A DNA stretch of 64,000 nt from JAHEZL01 sp046074525 (GCA_046074525.1 JBJTOK010000030.1:21486-85485); one strand, 5' to 3'. Counted from the stretch's first letter, positions 35,873 to 45,286 are shown. A program made the numbers and translations. Notes: a model not told the origin generated them from the sequence alone.

Positions 35873-36702
35873 TGATTATGAGTTTTATACTAAATGCTTT
35901 CTGGGTTGCAATTGTAGTAGCTTTCTTTTCATGCAATAATGCTGATGAAGTTAGGTCATCACCTGTTGTAGCGGCTTCATCTAGTCCTTCCAAAACCGGT
36001 TCAGCTGAAAAGAAAATTATAGATAGCATTGTTTATGATGAATATATATATCCTTGTGATACAACCTATCCTGCACGGTTGCTTGTGCCTGGTAATTTTC
36101 ATGAAGATGAAGTGGAGGAAAACGCAGCGAAAGAAAAATGGATGGGTGTATTCAAATGCAGGAAAAGTTATTATGTGGCTAAAGCTGCAATTGAAACTTC
36201 ACGAATTAATGATATTGTTGATGAGCCTGACCAACAAACTGGCTGGCATGTTAAAGTATTGCATGCTGATACAGCCTTGTTTATTGTTTCAGGAATAGAT
36301 CTTGCTCCTGGAAAAGTAAGGGATATACAGTTTCCTGAGTATGTATGGCCTGGAGATTCTGTTGTTTTTGAGTACAATGGTAAAGGCTATAAGCTTTTTG
36401 CAAAAGGCAATAAGGAATTAGCATCCACTGGTTGGTATAATGTGTGGAATTATAAATTGTACTTGACACGCGTGGAAGCAGGAAAGGAAAATACAGAATT
36501 ACTGGTTTCGCAGCCAAATTTCAGTGATGCGATGACCTCTGTACTTTTTGTGGGGGATGTGGATGGCGATGGTTACATCGATTTATTGCTTGATACTTCA
36601 AGGCATTATAACATGCAAAGCCATACTTTGTATTTAACGAAACCTGCTGAAGATGGGAAAATTTTCAAGGTTGTGGCAAGGCACATCACTACAGGGTGTT
36701 AA
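35869..36702 (+). CDS. Lipoprotein with FG-GAP-like calcium-loop motif
   Basis: A 277-residue lipoprotein: hydrophobic N-terminus with lipobox AFFS-Cys near residue 24, then a low-complexity Ser/Ala/Pro tether. The body is beta-rich and near the C-terminus has DVDGDGYIDLLLD, the Asp-rich loop of FG-GAP/VCBS or dockerin-type calcium sites. Only one such loop is visible, so no full propeller. It is coupled by a 4-base overlap to the YARHG gene and ends with a 4-base overlap against the convergent flavin-binding gene. Role unknown. Confidence 0.65.
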   Translation: MMIMSFILNAFWVAIVVAFFSCNNADEVRSSPVVAASSSPSKTGSAEKKIIDSIVYDEYIYPCDTTYPARLLVPGNFHEDEVEENAAKEKWMGVFKCRKSYYVAKAAIETSRINDIVDEPDQQTGWHVKVLHADTALFIVSGIDLAPGKVRDIQFPEYVWPGDSVVFEYNGKGYKLFAKGNKELASTGWYNVWNYKLYLTRVEAGKENTELLVSQPNFSDAMTSVLFVGDVDGDGYIDLLLDTSRHYNMQSHTLYLTKPAEDGKIFKVVARHITTGC

Positions 36703-37346
36703 ATTTTTGATTTCAAATGCTCCGGCAATGCAATCCCTTTACTAAACTGATCGGCAATGGGTGTTAATCGTTTGGATGGAATAGGAATCAAACCCGACCA
36801 GATTGGTAATTTCGTTATTTCGCTTTCTTCGCTGTAAGGCATTCCACTGCGTGTTTTTGCCGAAGCTTCCGAAATGTCAAAACGGATGAGCATGGTTTTA
36901 TCCACTTCGCTTTTCTTCATCGGACGCAGATAATCCCAGCTTCCAGGCACTACTTTTTCGGTGAGCAATTTGAAAAATTCGGCTTTTGAATCGTAATCAT
37001 CTATCACTTCACTTTTAGAAAAAATAGTCACTGAACGATAATTCACTGAATGATCAAAAGCTGATTTTGCGATCACCAGTTCATCGGCAAGCATTATGGA
37101 AATGCATACTGATGTGCCGGTATTCAAGGCACGCAGGAAATGACTGCCTACCGAACCATGGATATATAATTTATTTTCATTTCTGACGAAGGAAGTAGGA
37201 ATGGCAAAAGGTTCATTGTTGCTGACATAAGAAATGGTGCAAAACAATGCTTCGTCCAGGATGGAATAAATCACCTGCTCATCATAACTTGCGCGTTGAT
37301 TGGCGTAGCGACTTGGCGTAGTTCGGTTGTTTTTTTGAAAAGTCAT
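36699..37346 (-). CDS. Pyridoxamine 5'-phosphate oxidase family protein (NimA-like)
   Basis: A 215-residue protein with a split-barrel FMN-binding fold. The hallmarks are LDEALFCTISYVSNNEPFAIPTS near the start, HGSVGSHFLRAL (about 72-84) and CISIMLADELVIAKSAFDHSVNYRSV, the pattern of the 5-nitroimidazole-resistance/PNPOx-like group. It probably binds FMN or a related cofactor and performs an oxidoreduction or stress function; the substrate is unknown. It is divergent from the gene at 37456. Confidence 0.82.
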   Translation of the reverse strand: MTFQKNNRTTPSRYANQRASYDEQVIYSILDEALFCTISYVSNNEPFAIPTSFVRNENKLYIHGSVGSHFLRALNTGTSVCISIMLADELVIAKSAFDHSVNYRSVTIFSKSEVIDDYDSKAEFFKLLTEKVVPGSWDYLRPMKKSEVDKTMLIRFDISEASAKTRSGMPYSEESEITKLPIWSGLIPIPSKRLTPIADQFSKGIALPEHLKSKI

Positions 37347-37455
37347 ACAAGTAAGTTTACAGGGCGAAGCTACAATTTATGCTGAAATTTTTCCGATCTG
37401 TTACCTTTTCAATTTCCTGCATTTAGCAGGTATTATCCACCCAAAAAGTTAGCTT

Positions 37456-38739
37456 ATGAAGAGAATACTATTATCCGCATTGTTTCTTTGCATTGCATAC
37501 TTTGCCTTTGCACAGGAAAGAAGAGTGAATCTGATGTTTAAAGTCGGACAAATTGAACTTTCTCCCGAGCAAAAGAAAGAACTGAGCGATTTGTCGAAAA
37601 AGGTGAAGCTGAGCGACGCTGTAACTATTTTCCCTTTGACATACGACAGTATTTTTGATCGGCTCACTTATGCAACAATTGCCGATAAACAAGCGGCAGA
37701 AATAGTGAAATACGCTGAAACTCTTGGGTTTTCCCTGAAAGGTACAGTGGTGAATTTTCCAAGTAGTTATAAAGGTCGCAGTGTGAGTGTGCATTTGCGC
37801 TGGAATGGCCCCTTGAAAATTGCCCATTTTCCCGAAAAACCCTCGCAGTTTTTCAATATCGATCCCAATAGGGATACAGTGCTCAAAGGCCTGGAAGGTA
37901 CTGAGATTTATTTGAAAGCAGGGTGTTTGCAGACTAAAAATCCGGTTACGGTTGAACTCAAGGAGTTCTATTCTTCCGCCGATTATATAAAAAGTGATTT
38001 GCCCACGATCAGCAACGGGAAAATGCTGCAATCGGGTGGAGTGATTTATCTCAACGCAAAAGAAACCGAACAGGGAAAACAAGTGAATATTGATCCGCAA
38101 AGCAGTATTGGTGTTGATTTCACCATGGATAAAAATGATCCTGCCATGCAGATTTTTGTTAAGGATCCTAATTCTCCCAACGAGATGAACTGGGTATTGC
38201 CTGCCCAGCTCAAACCGAAAGAAAGTTGGCAAATGACAGAAACAACGTATGATGCGCGGGGCAGGGTTATTTCCTCCAACACTTATAAATCGCGCGAAGA
38301 ATGGGAAAAACATTTGAAAGACGAGGAGGCGATAAAACTAAAGAAGATAAATGAATTGGCGGTAAAAACCGGACAACCGAAGTCGGATGTGATTTTGCAG
38401 GTCAATAATTTCGGATTTATCAACTGCGATAAGTTTTCTAATGAGACTATGATTCCTTTAGAAGTAAGCGTGGATAACCAGTATTCTGCTAAATTCTATC
38501 TTGTTTTTAAGGATATAAAATCAGTGATGCATGGTTATCCAACGGAAGCCGGTACAGATGTTTCTTTCGGTTCGGTACCTAAAAACAGAAAAGCTACACT
38601 GGTGGCCATTGCTTTTGTAGACAAGCAGGCATACTATTACAGTCAGGATATTACCATTGGAACAACTGCTGTCAATAAAATTGTACTTCAACCGGTTGAA
38701 GAAAGCTTTATGAATCAGCAGATATCAATGATTAAGTAG
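37456..38739 (+). CDS. Exported hypothetical protein
   Basis: A 427-residue protein with a signal peptide (1-19, AYFAFAQ). Residues about 22-105 resemble an OmpA-like alpha/beta arrangement (VGQIELSPEQKKEL, then IADKQAAEIVKYAETLG), although the peptidoglycan-binding Asp/Arg motif is not clear. The rest is beta-rich, with a T-Y-D-A-R-G type linker and two Ig-like regions. No enzyme motif. It is probably a periplasmic or surface protein. The start is supported by the signal peptide. Confidence 0.6.
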   Translation: MKRILLSALFLCIAYFAFAQERRVNLMFKVGQIELSPEQKKELSDLSKKVKLSDAVTIFPLTYDSIFDRLTYATIADKQAAEIVKYAETLGFSLKGTVVNFPSSYKGRSVSVHLRWNGPLKIAHFPEKPSQFFNIDPNRDTVLKGLEGTEIYLKAGCLQTKNPVTVELKEFYSSADYIKSDLPTISNGKMLQSGGVIYLNAKETEQGKQVNIDPQSSIGVDFTMDKNDPAMQIFVKDPNSPNEMNWVLPAQLKPKESWQMTETTYDARGRVISSNTYKSREEWEKHLKDEEAIKLKKINELAVKTGQPKSDVILQVNNFGFINCDKFSNETMIPLEVSVDNQYSAKFYLVFKDIKSVMHGYPTEAGTDVSFGSVPKNRKATLVAIAFVDKQAYYYSQDITIGTTAVNKIVLQPVEESFMNQQISMIK

Positions 38740-38744
38740 ATAGG

Positions 38745-38776
38745 TTTAATAGGATGGAGAAGTAATCTTATATTTG
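38745..38776 (+). promoter_or_regulatory. Promoter of the methyltransferase gene 38794
   Basis: TTTA (38745-38748), a 20-base spacer and TATATTTG (38769-38776), the latter an exact TAnnTTTG match. The ATG is 17 bases downstream of the box, so the leader is very short. Confidence 0.5.
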
Positions 38777-38793
38777 CTTTCCAATCCTGAATT

Positions 38794-39636
38794 ATGTTTG
38801 AAACAAAAGATACAGCGGAATATTACAATACTACCCAAGTGCACTATGAGCAATGGTGGAATCTGGGAGACACATTGTCGCTGCATTACGGTATCTGGGA
38901 TAAAGACACGAAATCGTTTGCCGATTCATTGAAAAACACCAACCGGGTTTTGATGGAAAATGCCAGGATTGAGGATGGAGACCGTGTTTTAGATGCTGGT
39001 TGTGGGGTAGGTGGCGCTATATTTTTTATGCTCAGTCAGAAAAAGATACAGGCCACAGGGATTACCTTAAGCGAAAAGCAAATTCGCTATGCCCGTTCAA
39101 AAGCCCTGGAGTTCAAGGTAGAGCAGCAGGCCCGTTTTGAACAGATGAGTTATACGCAAACTACTTTCCCTGATGAAAGCTTCGATGTGATATGGGCATG
39201 TGAAAGCATTTGCCATTGCACTGCTAAGGAGGATTTCATGAAGGAAGCCTACCGCTTGCTGAAGAAAGGTGGCCGACTTATTTTATGCGATTATTTCCTT
39301 GTGGATGAGGAACAAAAAGATCCCAAAAGATACATTCAAACGTGGCTGGATACCTGGACCATCACCAAAATCGTCACCAGCGAAAGATTTGTGCAGGGAC
39401 TTGAGAGCAATGGTTTTAAAAATGTAAAAGTGCAGGATTACACCTCGCAGATTCAAAAAAGTGCTCGCCGGATGTATCTTGCCGGGTTAGCGGGCGCCTT
39501 GCCGTCTATCATCTATAATGTTCTTCATCCCCGCGCTTCCCGCTTTGCCAAAACGCATTACAAAGGCGCTTTGTACCAATACCGTGCGCTTAAAGCCAAT
39601 CTTTGGCGCTGGAAAATTGTTTCTGCCGAAAAATAA
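38794..39636 (+). CDS. Class I SAM-dependent methyltransferase (small-molecule type)
   Basis: A 280-residue protein with SAM motif I VLDAGCGVGGA (about 66-76), TGITLSEKQIRYAR, motif IV FDVIWACESICHC and KKGGRLILCDYF. The N-terminal segment YYNTTQVHYEQWW and the length resemble tocopherol/sterol C-methyltransferase and related fatty-acid or prenyl-lipid enzymes. The C-terminal basic region (RRMYLAGLAGALPS) could contact membrane lipids. The substrate is inferred only at the class level. Confidence 0.8.
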   Translation: MFETKDTAEYYNTTQVHYEQWWNLGDTLSLHYGIWDKDTKSFADSLKNTNRVLMENARIEDGDRVLDAGCGVGGAIFFMLSQKKIQATGITLSEKQIRYARSKALEFKVEQQARFEQMSYTQTTFPDESFDVIWACESICHCTAKEDFMKEAYRLLKKGGRLILCDYFLVDEEQKDPKRYIQTWLDTWTITKIVTSERFVQGLESNGFKNVKVQDYTSQIQKSARRMYLAGLAGALPSIIYNVLHPRASRFAKTHYKGALYQYRALKANLWRWKIVSAEK

Positions 39637-39771
39637 GCATCAACATTAGCTACTTGCTGCATTTCAAGAGTCTATTCCTACTTTTCCAAGGTTGTATGTT
39701 ATCATCATTGTTGCGTATTAATTTTGATAAGGAATATGATTATTTCATTATTTATCAGACCTTTGCACCCT

Positions 39772-41631
39772 ATGAAAACAAAAGTGGAGATACTCGCCCC
39801 TGCCAAAAATTGTGAGCAGGGGATGGCAGCCATCAATGCCGGTGCTGATGCTGTATACATTGGTGCGCCGCAGTTCAGCGCCCGTTCCAATGCGCATAAC
39901 TCGCTGGAGGATGTGGCTCAAATGGTGGAATATGCGCATCTTTTCAAGGCCCAGGTATTTGTGGTGATAAACACTATTCTTTACGATAACGAGCTGGAAA
40001 CCTGTCGCCAGATGATTTACGATCTGTACAAAATTGGTGTGGATGCCCTGATTGTGCAGGATATGGCGATTATGGAAATGGAATTGCCTCCTATTGTGAT
40101 TCATGCCAGTACGCAGGCGAACAACCGCGATCCTAAACATGTTAAATTTCTCGCTGATGCAGGGATGAAGCGTGTGGTTCTGGCGCGTGAACTCAATTTA
40201 CATCAGATCCGCGAAATCCGTGAAGCTACACCTGTTGAGCTGGAGTTTTTTGTTACGGGTGCACTGTGTGTGTCGTTCAGTGGTAATTGTTACATGAGTG
40301 TGGCCAATGGCGAGCGCAGTGCCAATCGTGGTTCTTGTGCACAAAACTGTCGGTTACCTTATTCTCTTATTGATGGCAATGGTGATGTGCTGATTGAAAA
40401 CAGCCACTTGTTGTCCATCAAGGATCTGGATCTCAGCGATCAATTGCCCGATCTGATTGAAGCAGGAGTTACTTCCTTTAAAATTGAAGGTCGGTTGAAG
40501 GATGTAGTGTACGTTAAAAACAACGTGTCTTACCTTCGTAAAAAGCTGGATGAATTCCTGGAAGGCAATGAAAAATACGAGAAAGCATCATCAGGAAAAA
40601 CGTATCATAACTTTGATCCCGAACTGGGCAGAAGCTTTAATCGTGGATATACCGATTATTTCCTCAACGAAAGAAAAGCGAAAATAGGCTCGTGGGAGAG
40701 TCCGAAATCCAAAGGACAAATCATTGGCAAGCTCCTTCGCGTAAACGAATACGCCTACGAAATTGAAAATGCGGATAAGCTCAATAATGGCGACGGACTT
40801 TATTTCCTTAACCCAGCCGGTGAAGGCGATGGTGTGTTGGTGAATAAAGTGGATGGCAACTGGGTGTATCCTAACGTGATGAAGGAAGTGGAAGTAGGTA
40901 CGCTTATCTCCCGCAATAGCGACGCAGCCTTCAATCGATTGGTGGAAAGGGAGGACAGTGCCGTTCGCAAAATAAGCACGCGTTTCCTGCTCACCGAAAC
41001 GAACAAAGGATTTCGTTTGCAGGTGACCGATGAAGATGGTTATGTGAGTGTTGCTGAATTCGAGCATCCGAAAGAGCGCACGAAAAATAATCAGTCGATA
41101 ATCTCTAATATTCAAACCAACCTTAACAAAACAGGAGGCACGCCTTATATCGCTGAGGAGATAGTGGTAGAGTTCAGCGACAACTGGTTTTTGCCGATAT
41201 CAAAAATCAATGAATTGCGTCGTACAGCGCTGGAGCAACTCACACAAATCCGCATCAAGAATTACCACCGCGAAGAATTTGCTATTCCTAAAACCGATCA
41301 TCCTTATCCTTCAAAGGAATTGGATTTCATGCACAACGTAGCCAACCATATGGCTCGTAAATTCTATGAGCGTCATGGCGTGGAGAAAATTGAGAAGGCT
41401 TTTGAATTGCAGTGGGATCCGGGAAAATCACGCGTAATGACAACGAAGTACTGTGTGAAATACGAACTTGGTAAATGTCCGAAATACCATAAAGATACGC
41501 TCGGTACTAAACTCAAGGAACCGCTCACGTTGAAGCATGGCACCAACGAATACAAATTGCAGTTTAAATGCAAGCCTTGCGAAATGGAGATTTGGGAGAA
41601 GGATGCGGAGTTGGAATACGAAGAGGATTAA
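39772..41631 (+). CDS. Peptidase U32 family protein
   Basis: The ATG at 39772 gives 619 residues; the in-frame ATG at 39724 would add an implausible lead. The N-terminal TIM-barrel-like U32 core (about 1-330) includes EILAPAKNCEQGMAAINAGA, the SCAQNCRLPY cysteine motif and FKIEGRLKDV, a family signature. Two beta-rich accessory domains follow, and a Cys-rich end with CVKYELGKC and FKCKPC. Characterised members with such cysteines (RlhA, TrhP types) hydroxylate rRNA or tRNA rather than cleave protein, so an RNA-modification role is more likely than protease activity. A TAATTTTG box lies at 39719-39726. Confidence 0.88.
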   Translation: MKTKVEILAPAKNCEQGMAAINAGADAVYIGAPQFSARSNAHNSLEDVAQMVEYAHLFKAQVFVVINTILYDNELETCRQMIYDLYKIGVDALIVQDMAIMEMELPPIVIHASTQANNRDPKHVKFLADAGMKRVVLARELNLHQIREIREATPVELEFFVTGALCVSFSGNCYMSVANGERSANRGSCAQNCRLPYSLIDGNGDVLIENSHLLSIKDLDLSDQLPDLIEAGVTSFKIEGRLKDVVYVKNNVSYLRKKLDEFLEGNEKYEKASSGKTYHNFDPELGRSFNRGYTDYFLNERKAKIGSWESPKSKGQIIGKLLRVNEYAYEIENADKLNNGDGLYFLNPAGEGDGVLVNKVDGNWVYPNVMKEVEVGTLISRNSDAAFNRLVEREDSAVRKISTRFLLTETNKGFRLQVTDEDGYVSVAEFEHPKERTKNNQSIISNIQTNLNKTGGTPYIAEEIVVEFSDNWFLPISKINELRRTALEQLTQIRIKNYHREEFAIPKTDHPYPSKELDFMHNVANHMARKFYERHGVEKIEKAFELQWDPGKSRVMTTKYCVKYELGKCPKYHKDTLGTKLKEPLTLKHGTNEYKLQFKCKPCEMEIWEKDAELEYEED

Positions 41632-41665
41632 AGATTGTTAGCAGAATTAAGGTCATAAATAACCC

Positions 41666-42064
41666 ATGGAAAGAATAGAATTTTTGAAACTACTGTGGAG
41701 AAAAGCATTTAAGCCGATTTTGATATTGCTTACAGTAATCTGGTTCATTCAATTTTTGTTGAATGCCTATATTGAAAATGGTGCTGAACGCTTGTTTGTA
41801 TTTCTTATTTTAATCATATTGATTGTTTTTCTGGTTGCTCATTTTACCGGAGAAATTTTTCGTTCGGCTTTAAGGAAAATAAAGCTTTCTGATGGCATGA
41901 AGACGAAGTTGGAAATTGCTCGACAACTGGGAAATTATTTTGTGAGTTTGGCCCTTGGTGCCTCTCTTTACATGTTATGGAAAGAGGATATTTTTCTCGT
42001 TTGTATTTTTCTCGGCGCAATTTTGATTGATAAGATCAGTTCGCTTTCGGTAAAAGCGGAGTAG
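41666..42064 (+). CDS. Small membrane protein
   Basis: A 132-residue protein with three or four hydrophobic helices: about 18-34, 42-62 and a pair near 88-125. The cytoplasmic loop between is basic (RKIKLSDGMKTKLE). No family is recognised and there are no conserved polar residues in the membrane segments. It follows the U32 gene by 34 bases with no terminator between, so it may be co-transcribed with it. Confidence 0.6.
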   Translation: MERIEFLKLLWRKAFKPILILLTVIWFIQFLLNAYIENGAERLFVFLILIILIVFLVAHFTGEIFRSALRKIKLSDGMKTKLEIARQLGNYFVSLALGASLYMLWKEDIFLVCIFLGAILIDKISSLSVKAE

Positions 42065-42094
42065 TAAATCTCTCTTTGCCGATAAAGTTAAGTG

Positions 42095-42335
42095 TGGGTA
42101 TCCCTCTCCTCCGAGAGGTGATGACCCAGATTAAAGCAAATCCCTTTTCTTATTATGAATGCCCCGCGCGGGTGAAGCCATCGTGAGCCGCAATGCATGC
42201 AGCTGTGGTGTGCTTGACCTGCATTCTTATGAAGCGTATTCTTAACCAATTAACAGCCGTAGGCATTGCGGCTCGTAGTAGGTAAATTCTTGTCTTGCCT
42301 TAATCTGGGTCATTACCCTCCGAGAGGATACCCAA
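42095..42335. repeat. MITE-like element with nested inverted repeats
   Basis: This stretch has no ORF. The outer arms of about 40 bases (42095-42139 and 42295-42335) are imperfect inverted repeats sharing GGGTATCC, CCGAGAGG and TGACCCAGATTAA. Inside, GAGCCGCAATGC (42185-42196) is the exact reverse complement of GCATTGCGGCTC (42263-42274), and CCCGCGCGGG (42163-42172) is a perfect palindrome. The layout of terminal plus internal dyads in 241 bp fits a miniature inverted-repeat element or a large bidirectional terminator. No target-site duplication is obvious and no second copy was seen here. Confidence 0.6.
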
Positions 42336-42338
42336 TTA

Positions 42339-43046
42339 CTATTTCAACTCATAACTCACATTCAGCATTAATGTTTTTGTGCAAGAGCCAATTCGGTTGA
42401 CATTATTCGCGTAATAGTAGTTGTAATCCACTGTATAGTTCCCTTCTATATAGGCCACCTGTTCATTCATGGAAACAACTTCTCCCAGTTTTTTTCCTGT
42501 AAGGGTCTCCAGTTTATTGGCTTTGGCGCGGGCTTTTTCCAGGGCCAATTCCAACAATTCATTTTCTATTTTAATCATACTTTCCTTGCTGAACATAGGT
42601 TGAGCATGGATGTAGATGACGCCGTTGAGTCGAAGGGCAACAAATACTTTTTCCAATTCTTTTGTTGTTTTTACTTCGAAGGAAATGGTTTTGCTTAACT
42701 CTCTTTTTTGCGTTCCGTTGTAGTTGCCGTTGTATGCCATTCCATTACTATGCACATAAGTTTCCTGCACATTGACGATTTGAATTGTGTTGGCTTTTAC
42801 ATTTAATTCTTCCAGTTTTTTAGTGATGTTTTGTTCCACTTCAGTAATGGTGATGACAGTGGCTTTCTGGTTGTTGGGATCAATGTTTTCGTGTTCTTTA
42901 ATGCTTACGTTCACTTTGAAATAATCGGGCGTAAAATCTTTGGATACATCAGATGAAATAACAGCAGTGTTAGGATTTACTTTTGTGTCTTGCGCAACAA
43001 CTGCAGCACTTGACAATATCAACAGAGATAAGATTAACTTTTTCAT
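42339..43046 (-). CDS. SIMPL domain (DUF541) exported protein
   Basis: A 235-residue protein with a signal peptide (1-19, AAVVAQD). The rest is a single SIMPL/DUF541 domain: alternating strand pattern with FKVNVSIKEHENIDPN, an amphipathic helix after TEVEQNITKKLEELNV, and YNGTQKRELSKTISFEVKT. SIMPL proteins are periplasmic or membrane-associated oligomers with poorly defined function, linked to stress tolerance or signalling. Its stop lies 4 bases outside the inverted-repeat element. Confidence 0.88.
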   Translation of the reverse strand: MKKLILSLLILSSAAVVAQDTKVNPNTAVISSDVSKDFTPDYFKVNVSIKEHENIDPNNQKATVITITEVEQNITKKLEELNVKANTIQIVNVQETYVHSNGMAYNGNYNGTQKRELSKTISFEVKTTKELEKVFVALRLNGVIYIHAQPMFSKESMIKIENELLELALEKARAKANKLETLTGKKLGEVVSMNEQVAYIEGNYTVDYNYYYANNVNRIGSCTKTLMLNVSYELK

Positions 43047-43116
43047 GATAAATGATTTTAGTGTTTACTACTGAATCATGAAAAAGTGAAAAGGTAACCC
43101 GGGGAAATGAAGATTT

Positions 43117-43680
43117 TTATTTAATGCAATCTGCCTGCACTATTTTATTTCTCCATTGAATCCAGTATTCCTGTAGTCCTTCGGGAGTGGTTTTGAGATC
43201 ACTGATGTTTAATTTCTCTCCTTGTGCCAAAGCCTTTTGTAATTGTTTTTTTCTTTCTTCCAGCGCCGGAGTGTGGGCCCATCCGCCCACATGATCAAAG
43301 GAAGTATAAGCCTCACATTTGTTATTCACTCTTTGAAAAGGAACAGAAAGTGTATATCGCACTTTTCCTGATCCCATTCCTTCCGTACTCATTTTTATTC
43401 CTGAAAAATTGACGCTAGAATATTTTTCTTCAGCATACAATTTCTTCAAGATATCGCCCACCGTATCGCACATTTTGTTGGAGAATTGGTGGGCCACATC
43501 GGAGCTTCTGATGAATTCCGGACCTTCATAGCTTCCTGTGCACATGGAATCATTACAAACAATGCTGGAAGTGTTATTTTCTTTTTTTGACAAAGGAGGG
43601 TTCTCCCTGTGTATTGATTCTGGCGAAGAACAGGCTGCAATGGTAAGCAATATGCTGAGAAGTATTGTAATGTGTTTCAT
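43117..43680 (-). CDS. Lipoprotein, function unknown
   Basis: A 187-residue protein with a lipoprotein signal peptide (lipobox TIAA-Cys, near residue 17) and a Ser/Pro/Asn-rich tether. The body has a Cys-containing segment (CNDSMCTGSYEGPEF) and an alpha/beta region ending near IQWRNKIVQADCIK. The Cys positions could form disulfides in the periplasm. No family recognised. It lies 70 bases upstream of the SIMPL gene on the same strand. Confidence 0.55.
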   Translation of the reverse strand: MKHITILLSILLTIAACSSPESIHRENPPLSKKENNTSSIVCNDSMCTGSYEGPEFIRSSDVAHQFSNKMCDTVGDILKKLYAEEKYSSVNFSGIKMSTEGMGSGKVRYTLSVPFQRVNNKCEAYTSFDHVGGWAHTPALEERKKQLQKALAQGEKLNISDLKTTPEGLQEYWIQWRNKIVQADCIK

Positions 43681-43907
43681 TTTATTTAATATTCATGAAA
43701 TGAGATTTTGTTACAATTATTTAAATCAAAAACCTGGTGCCAAAGCTCTCAAGCCCATGTTCAATACAGTCAAGCCGTTTTGATCATCCTCCTCCCATTC
43801 AAAGCGGTTGTTTGCCGATAATGAATGCTTAATCTTTCACTTACAGCGATTGAACGATTTTACTTGTTTTTTCAATGGATTTGTTATCTTCCTTAAGCGG
43901 GTAACAA

Positions 43908-44243
43908 CTAATTTTCTTTCGAAAATATATCCTTGTCCCATTTACGGAATTCGTAATATTTGCTTTTGGGTTCTCCCGTCCAGCCATTGATTCCTTTTTT
44001 CCTTGGTAAATAATATCCGTGTATGAGGATCAGCGGAACGATGAAACTTGAAAGAAATAGCATGGCGGCTATCCTGCCCAGGAAAACAGAAATGCAACAA
44101 ACTATTAAAAGCGTTAAAAGATATTTTCCAACTCTCCGGATTTTAGGTGTCCGTTCTTCAAAATGCCCCATCAAAATATTGCCTAAAGCGAAGATGATAC
44201 TGACGATTGCAATTTCAAACCAGAGTGATTCGGTTGTCCACAT
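43908..44243 (-). CDS. Small membrane protein
   Basis: A 111-residue protein with three hydrophobic stretches (about 8-25, 40-60 and 60-78) and a hydrophilic, Lys/Trp-rich C-terminal tail (NGWTGEPKSKYYEFRKWDKD). No conserved motif. The next gene on the same strand, DUF2200, lies 43 bases upstream. Function unknown. Confidence 0.5.
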   Translation of the reverse strand: MWTTESLWFEIAIVSIIFALGNILMGHFEERTPKIRRVGKYLLTLLIVCCISVFLGRIAAMLFLSSFIVPLILIHGYYLPRKKGINGWTGEPKSKYYEFRKWDKDIFSKEN

Positions 44244-44286
44244 ATTTGTTTTTTTGTTTAAGATTATCCTTCATAGCCTTGAGCTT

Positions 44287-44640
44287 CTACTTCCTCAAAA
44301 TCTTCTCCATTGTTTTCCCCTTTGCCAATTCGTCGATCAGCTTATCCAGATAACGAACCTTTTGTACGAGTTTATCTTCGATATCTTCCACGCGATAGCC
44401 GCAAATTACACCGGTTATTTTTGAAGCATTTTCATTGAGTTGTGGCGCCTGTGCGAAGAAGGTTTCAAAATCGGTTTTTTTGTCGATTTGCTGTTGCAAG
44501 GTTTTTTGATTGTAGCCCGTCAGCCAAAAAATAATGGTGTCCACTTCTTCTTTTGTACGACCTTTTTTCTCCACCTTGGTAAGGTATAAAGGATAAACAG
44601 AGGCAAAGGGCATTTTGTATACGCGGGCGATATTTTTCAT
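44287..44640 (-). CDS. DUF2200 family protein
   Basis: A 117-residue protein that fits DUF2200 end to end: MKNIARVYKMPFASVYPLYL, then KGRTKEEVDTIIFWLTGY and ICGYRVEDIEDKLVQKVRYLDKL. The family is soluble, helical and uncharacterised. It has normal length and no signal peptide. Confidence 0.88.
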   Translation of the reverse strand: MKNIARVYKMPFASVYPLYLTKVEKKGRTKEEVDTIIFWLTGYNQKTLQQQIDKKTDFETFFAQAPQLNENASKITGVICGYRVEDIEDKLVQKVRYLDKLIDELAKGKTMEKILRK

Positions 44641-44868
44641 TTTATCAAAGATAGGTACAACACTAATTTATAAAATTAGCCTTTATCAGTATTTGAGAAT
44701 AAGGGTTTCCATCATTTATTTCTTCCATAATGTTTTAATCAATAATTCATTTGCTGCATATGATTCACTATGTCATTTTTAATTCTCACTTCATTTCTTA
44801 CCCAAAGTCAAGGAATTTAAGTGTTGTGGCAAGCTAGCTTTGATTTATTAATTGTAATTCTTGATAAA

Positions 44869-45258
44869 ATGAAAGCGAAAAAAGATTTACTCACCTATTT
44901 ATGGTTGTTTCTTGTTCTTAATTACTTGTATTGCGATGTGGTTGGGTTGATGGACGCCAATTTATTGAGTCAGTATTTAAAAGGATCTGTAAATGGTGTG
45001 GCGATTTCGGCAGACTTTTTATTTAGCGCATCGGTATTGATGGAGCTTCCCATTGGCATGGTACTTATTTCAAAATTATCACCTTATAAAATCAATAGGA
45101 TGGCCAATATGATTGTAAGTTTTTTAATGACAAGTGTACAAGTCACCACTTTGTTTTTAGGGAAACCCACCTCATATTATATATTCTTTTCAGTGATTGA
45201 AGTGGCCACGTCTGTAGCCATATTCATGATTTCCCTGAAGTGGAAAAACGAAAATTGA
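44869..45258 (+). CDS. DUF6326-like small membrane protein
   Basis: The ATG at 44869 gives 129 residues; the upstream in-frame start would add a poorly supported lead. There are four membrane helices (about 9-25, 48-64, 75-92 and 100-120) separated by short loops. The first loop carries DVVGLMDANLL, which resembles the DUF6326 family of four-helix proteins. It is followed at 28 bases by a DUF4386 gene, another multi-helix membrane protein, so the pair likely forms an operon. Transport or sensory roles are possible but not shown. Confidence 0.65.
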   Translation: MKAKKDLLTYLWLFLVLNYLYCDVVGLMDANLLSQYLKGSVNGVAISADFLFSASVLMELPIGMVLISKLSPYKINRMANMIVSFLMTSVQVTTLFLGKPTSYYIFFSVIEVATSVAIFMISLKWKNEN

Positions 45259-45286
45259 AACATCAACAATTATTAATTATCTACTT

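Noticed and set aside
37471..38313. 280-residue frame on the minus strand
   Set aside because: It lies opposite the exported protein at 37456-38739, which has a signal peptide and good codon pattern. The minus frame has no motif and is rich in His, Phe and Cys as antisense shadows are.
42095..42335. Integron attC site
   Set aside because: The dyads are longer and differently arranged than attC, and no integron integrase or cassette is present.
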